From the NCBI GenBank assembly GCA_963713275.1, contig CAVQLG010000013.1, positions 124,001-188,000 on the forward strand: DNA of 64,000 nucleotides, read 5' to 3'. The DNA comes from CAIWHR01 sp963713275 (GTDB lineage Bacteria; Pseudomonadota; Gammaproteobacteria; Burkholderiales; Casimicrobiaceae). Both the position numbers and the translations under genes were made by a program. Positions 60,658 through 64,000 of this stretch are shown one piece after another. The notes under the pieces are model-generated. The model was given only the letters and a program-made list of their open reading frames with translations. It was not told where the DNA came from and did no database searches. The first letter of the stretch is position 1, and every line of letters begins with the position of its first letter.

Positions 60658-61500
60658 TCAGCGCGGACCCGCCGCCGGGTGCGCGACGGTCGGTTCCGTC
60701 ACGCCCGCTTGGCCCAGAAACGCAGCCACCGCGACCCAGAAGGCGTCCGGCGCACTCAGGGTGTTATGGTCGGTCGCCGGCACGGCGAGCCACGCCTTGG
60801 GCCCGGACCACGCGTCGTAGAGCGCCTGGGACCGCGCTCGAGGGATGATCGCATCGTCGGCGGCGACGATCGCCAGCAGGGGTACGTTCAAACGTCGGGC
60901 CGCCGCGATCGCGTCGAAGCGATGGCGCAGCAGCCAGCCCACGGGCAACAGCGGGAAATGCGCGCGCCCCACCTCGACCAGGCTGTCGTAGGGCGAAGCA
61001 AGGATCGCCCCGGTTACGGGACGTGCCGCCGCGAGCTTGACGGCGACACCGGTCCCGAGGCTGCGGCCGAAGGCGACGATGCGTCGCGCGTCGACGTCCG
61101 GGCGCGCCGCGACGGCGTCATGCACGGCGAGCGCGTCGGACACCAGCACCGATTCGCCCGGCGCGCCTTCGCTGCGACCGTAGCCGCGGTAGTTGACGGC
61201 GACGATCGCCCAGCCCCGGGGCCAGCGCCGGTCCGCGAGCGTCCAGGAAACCTCCTCGGCATTGCCACCGAAGTAGAGCACGGCCGACGCCGGCGCATGG
61301 TCTGCGCCACGGATCCACCCGCGCAGACGGGTGCCGTCGGCCGCGACGACCTCCAGCGGGGTCGCGTCGGCCGGCAGGTGCGCCGTCGAGCCCAGCGGCT
61401 GCGGGTAGAAGACGAGCCGGTCCTGCGCGAGCCAGGCGGCAGCCGGCACGCCCAGCAGAATCGCCACCACCAGCAGAAGCCATTCCATGCGCTGACGCAT
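60658..61500 (-). CDS. Alpha/beta hydrolase (serine esterase/dipeptidyl peptidase-like fold)
   Basis: 280 aa from ATG 61500; a second in-frame ATG at 61488 is possible, neither has a clear ribosome site. N-terminal anchor helix (EWLLLVVAILLGVPAAAWLA), then VLYFGGNAEEVSW (oxyanion region), VNYRGYGRSEG, nucleophile elbow AFGRSLGTGVAV (Ser in GRSLG), Asp in VAADDAIIP and His in PATDHNTL. The DRLVFYPQPLG start is that of the bem46/YfhR-type hydrolases attached to the inner membrane. Substrate unknown. Confidence 0.88.
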   Translation of the reverse strand: MRQRMEWLLLVVAILLGVPAAAWLAQDRLVFYPQPLGSTAHLPADATPLEVVAADGTRLRGWIRGADHAPASAVLYFGGNAEEVSWTLADRRWPRGWAIVAVNYRGYGRSEGAPGESVLVSDALAVHDAVAARPDVDARRIVAFGRSLGTGVAVKLAAARPVTGAILASPYDSLVEVGRAHFPLLPVGWLLRHRFDAIAAARRLNVPLLAIVAADDAIIPRARSQALYDAWSGPKAWLAVPATDHNTLSAPDAFWVAVAAFLGQAGVTEPTVAHPAAGPR

Positions 61501-61856
61501 CGTGTGCGAGGCAAGAAGTCTGTCGAGCGCGGCCGCCGCGGACCCCACCCCGTCGGTGGAGCCCTGCGCGCCGCGCCATCCTCGCCAAGCATAGCGCAGG
61601 CGCCGCGCCGGGACGAGCCGTCGTCGAGCGCAGCGCCGCAAACGCCGCGATCGACGCCGCCCCGCCGAGTGAACGCGTGTTCGCAGGGCTTGCGTGACGC
61701 CGAGCGCGGCTTGCCGGGCCGAGCTCGCCGCTGCCCCGGCGCCGCCGCGCGCACGCCGCAGCGAGCACACCAGCGCCCCCCGGGTTGAAGCGGCGGAATT
61801 CGACCCCAATTTACCGTTCGCCGATGGCAGTCGGCGCGCACGCCGTGCGGACCGGT
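61501..61856. other. Gene-free stretch upstream of ahpC
   Basis: About 350 bp before the AT-rich promoter region of ahpC, with no gene or repeat I can support. GC-rich shadow frames only. Confidence 0.5.
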
Positions 61857-61910
61857 GATAACCTTATCCAATCGACGTTATCCAAATAATCAATTGGACC
61901 AATTCTGCGG
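61857..61910 (+). promoter_or_regulatory. AT-rich operator/promoter region of ahpC
   Basis: An AT-rich island in an otherwise very GC-rich sequence holds GATAACCTTATC (61857-61868), a perfect GATAA-CC-TTATC palindrome, then a half site GTTATCC and AATAATCAATTGG. Peroxide-inducible ahpC promoters are controlled by OxyR, whose sites are spaced ATAG/CTAT half-sites; this is similar in kind but not a match to the consensus. Confidence 0.4.
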
Positions 61911-61974
61911 CCGCGCCTACCCTTCGGGCCGTGGAGTTCCACCGAGTCGTTCCACCCACTACGCGGAGATCGCA

Positions 61975-62538
61975 ATGCCCCTGATCAACAGCAAGCTCAA
62001 GCCCTTCAAGGCGACGGCCTACCACAACGGCAAGTTCGTCCCGGTCACCAGCGACAACCTGCTGGGCAAGTGGTCCGTCGTGTTCTTCTATCCCGCCGAT
62101 TTCACCTTCGTCTGCCCGACCGAGCTGGGCGACCTGGCCGACGTCTATCCCGAGTTCCAGAAGCTGGGGGTCGAATGCTACTCGGTGTCGACCGACACGC
62201 ACTTCACGCACAAGGCCTGGCACGACGCCTCGGATACGATCAAGAAGATCAAGTACCCGATGCTCGGCGACCCCACCGGGGTCATCAGCCGCAACTTCGA
62301 CGTCATGATCGAGGAGGAGGGGCTCGCGCTGCGCGGAACGTTCGTGATCAACCCGCAGGGGGAGATCAAGGTGGCCGAGATCCACGATCTGGGCATCGGC
62401 CGAGACGCCAAGGAGTTGCTGCGCAAGGTGCAGGCGGCGCAGTACGTGGCTTCCCACCCGGGCGAGGTCTGCCCCGCCAAGTGGACGCCGGGCCAGGCCA
62501 CGCTGTCTCCCTCGCTGGATCTCGTCGGCAAGATCTGA
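61975..62538 (+). CDS. ahpC: Alkyl hydroperoxide reductase peroxiredoxin subunit
   Basis: 187 aa from ATG 61975, with GGAG 5 nt upstream. Typical 2-Cys peroxiredoxin: peroxidatic C47 in DFTFVCPTELGD and resolving C166 in HPGEVCPAKW, the same positions as E. coli AhpC. GGLG-like and YF-like sensitivity motifs are not evident. Reduces organic and hydrogen peroxides with electrons from AhpF encoded next. Confidence 0.97.
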   Translation: MPLINSKLKPFKATAYHNGKFVPVTSDNLLGKWSVVFFYPADFTFVCPTELGDLADVYPEFQKLGVECYSVSTDTHFTHKAWHDASDTIKKIKYPMLGDPTGVISRNFDVMIEEEGLALRGTFVINPQGEIKVAEIHDLGIGRDAKELLRKVQAAQYVASHPGEVCPAKWTPGQATLSPSLDLVGKI

Positions 62539-62552
62539 ACGGATCCGCACCG

Positions 62553-62575
62553 TCCCGGGCGCGCGCCGCCCGGGA
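62553..62575 (+). terminator. Hairpin between ahpC and ahpF
   Basis: A 9-bp stem TCCCGGGCG (62553-62561) with CGCCCGGGA (62567-62575) and a 5-nt loop, 15 bp after ahpC. No T-tract follows, so it more likely stabilises the ahpC message or partly attenuates readthrough into ahpF than terminates fully. Confidence 0.5.
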
Positions 62576-62671
62576 GCCGTCCTTGACCCAGCCCGGCGGT
62601 TGCGCCCAGCCGGAAGCGAGCGGCGGCTTCCGTCCCGCCTGCCGCGCGGCCGCAAGACTTCATCCATCGAA

Positions 62672-64000
62672 ATGCTCGACACCTCCATCAAGACCCAGCT
62701 GAAGGCGTACCTCGAGAAGGTCACGCAGCCAATCGAGATCGCCGCTTCGCTCGACGACGGCGAGAAATCGCACGAGATGCGGGCGCTGCTCGCGGATATC
62801 GTCGGCCTGACCGACAAGATCTCGCTGACCGAATCGCGCGGCGACGGAGAGCGCAAGCCGTCGTTCTCGATCAACCGCAAGGGCGCCAACATGGGCATCC
62901 GGTTCGCCGGCCTGCCCATGGGCCACGAGTTCACCTCGCTGATCCTCGCCCTGCTCCAGGCCGGTGGCCACCCGCCCAAGGCCGACGCCCAGGTCCTCGA
63001 GCAGATCCGCAACCTCGAAGGGCAGTGGAACTTCGAGACCTACGTCTCGCTGTCCTGCCACAACTGCCCCGAGGTCGTGCAGGCGCTCAACCTGATGGCG
63101 GTCGTCAACCCGAACATCCGTCACACCATGATCGACGGCGCGCTGTTCCAGCCGGAGGTGGAAGAGCGCAAGGTTCTGGCCGTGCCGACCGTGTTCCTGA
63201 ACGGCCAGCTCTTCGGCCAGGGCCGCATGGAGCTGGGCGAGATCCTCGCCAAGGTCGACACCGGCGCCGCGGCGCGCGACGCCCGCAGGCTGTCGGCCAA
63301 GGCGCCGTTCGACGTCCTGGTCGTCGGCGGCGGGCCTGCCGGAGCGGCGGCGGCGATCTACGCCGCGCGCAAGGGGATTCGCACTGGCCTCGTCGCCGAG
63401 CGCTTTGGCGGCCAGGTGATGGACACCCTGGGCATCGAGAATTTCATCTCCATCAAGGAAACCGAAGGGCCGAAGCTCGTGACGGCGCTCGAAGAGCACG
63501 TCAAGCAGTACGACGTCGACATCATGAACCACCAGCGGGTCACGCAGCTCGCACCCGGCGACCCGATCGAAGTGCGGCTGGACAACGGCGCGGTGCTCCG
63601 GGCGAAGACCGTGATCCTCGCCACCGGCGCGCGCTGGCGCCAGATGAACGTGCCGGGCGAGAAGCAGCTCATGGGCAAGGGGATCGCTTTCTGCCCGCAC
63701 TGCGACGGTCCGCTCTACAAGGGAAAGCGCGTGGCGGTGATCGGCGGCGGGAACTCCGGCGTGGAAGCCGCGATCGACCTTGCCGGCATCGTGTCGCACG
63801 TCACGCTGCTGGAGTTCGCAGACGACCTGCGCGCGGACGCGGTGCTGCAGAAGAAGCTCTACAGCCTCCCCAACGCGACAGTCATCAAGAGCGCGGAAAC
63901 GACCGAAGTGACCGGCAGCGACAAGGTCAGCGGCCTCATGTACAAGGACCGGGCGTCGGGAGAAACGCACTGGGTCGAGCTCGAGGGCATCTTCGTGCAG
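62672..64000 (+). CDS. ahpF: Alkyl hydroperoxide reductase flavoprotein subunit (cut by window end)
   Basis: From ATG 62672; 443 codons are visible and no stop is reached by 64000. N-terminal tandem thioredoxin folds with the CxxC C129/C132 (SLSCHNCPEV), a glycine-rich FAD site VLVVGGGPAGAAAAIYAARK, the NAD-binding VAVIGGGNSGVEAAIDL and the active disulfide FCPHCDGP, all matching E. coli AhpF (521 aa), so about 80 residues are missing. Uses NADH to regenerate AhpC. Confidence 0.97.
   Translation, partial: MLDTSIKTQLKAYLEKVTQPIEIAASLDDGEKSHEMRALLADIVGLTDKISLTESRGDGERKPSFSINRKGANMGIRFAGLPMGHEFTSLILALLQAGGHPPKADAQVLEQIRNLEGQWNFETYVSLSCHNCPEVVQALNLMAVVNPNIRHTMIDGALFQPEVEERKVLAVPTVFLNGQLFGQGRMELGEILAKVDTGAAARDARRLSAKAPFDVLVVGGGPAGAAAAIYAARKGIRTGLVAERFGGQVMDTLGIENFISIKETEGPKLVTALEEHVKQYDVDIMNHQRVTQLAPGDPIEVRLDNGAVLRAKTVILATGARWRQMNVPGEKQLMGKGIAFCPHCDGPLYKGKRVAVIGGGNSGVEAAIDLAGIVSHVTLLEFADDLRADAVLQKKLYSLPNATVIKSAETTEVTGSDKVSGLMYKDRASGETHWVELEGIFVQ

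Noticed and set aside
1..64000. CRISPR array, prophage or integrative element.
   Set aside because: No regularly spaced repeats, no integrase, no phage structural genes and no tRNA-flanked boundary were seen.

Overview
This is about 64 kb of a high-GC chromosome. It looks betaproteobacterial, probably Burkholderiales or Rhodocyclales-like: it carries the trxA-rho-rpmE series, a yejABEF peptide importer, an obgE-proB pair, a STAS-bearing MlaE with MlaF and an MCE protein, and a respiratory nitrate reductase cluster with its own NarX/NarL. Genes are densely packed, many with ATGA/GTGA/TTGA stop-start overlaps. No rRNA, tRNA, phage, CRISPR array or intact transposase was seen.

Layout. 1-4.4 kb: end of a CorA transporter, a CDF cation exporter, an acyltransferase, then an RnfB-like ferredoxin, a TPR protein and nth. 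4.5-5.3 kb: a transposase-free repeat with terminal inverted repeats and a second possible element. 5.3-10.4 kb: a patatin-like lipase, two c-type cytochromes, fdxA, trxA, rho and rpmE with a clear terminator. 10.5-15.8 kb: GT39-like glycosyltransferase, obgE, proB and a lone TRAP large permease. 15.9-21 kb: small conserved proteins, two hydrolase-type genes, a YIP1 protein and rppH. 21.4-36.6 kb: the nitrate-respiration block, all on the minus strand: narX-narL-methyltransferase-narK1-narK2-narK3-narG-36-codon ORF-narH-narJ-narI. 36.8-42.5 kb: yejABEF. 42.7-47.9 kb: an SDR remnant, a GH88 glycosidase and an Mla-type lipid transport operon. 48-60 kb: YihY, a TDT-family channel, a FecR/OmpA pair meeting tail to tail a STAS-metallohydrolase-CHASE2/PP2C signalling operon, then a cyclase/NB-ARC/TPR regulator. 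60-64 kb: an alpha/beta hydrolase and ahpC-ahpF (ahpF runs off the end).

How it fits together. The nitrate block looks self-contained: sensing (NarX/NarL), nitrate and nitrite transport (three NarK-type carriers), and a quinol-oxidising NarGHI with the NarJ chaperone. The 52-55.7 kb genes look like a partner-switching signalling module coupled to cell-envelope proteins. AhpCF gives peroxide defence.

Two patterns cut across the annotation. First, four otherwise convincing genes (narX, the CHASE2 phosphatase, the cyclase-ATPase and a START/SRPBCC protein) are each broken by a small indel. Two of the four breaks lie in G/C homopolymers, so sequencing error must be ruled out before calling pseudogenes. 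Second, there are four true gene remnants (lipase, beta-carbonic anhydrase, pyruvate phosphate dikinase, SDR), which indicates real gene loss. Functions are from motif recognition by eye; no database search was run.
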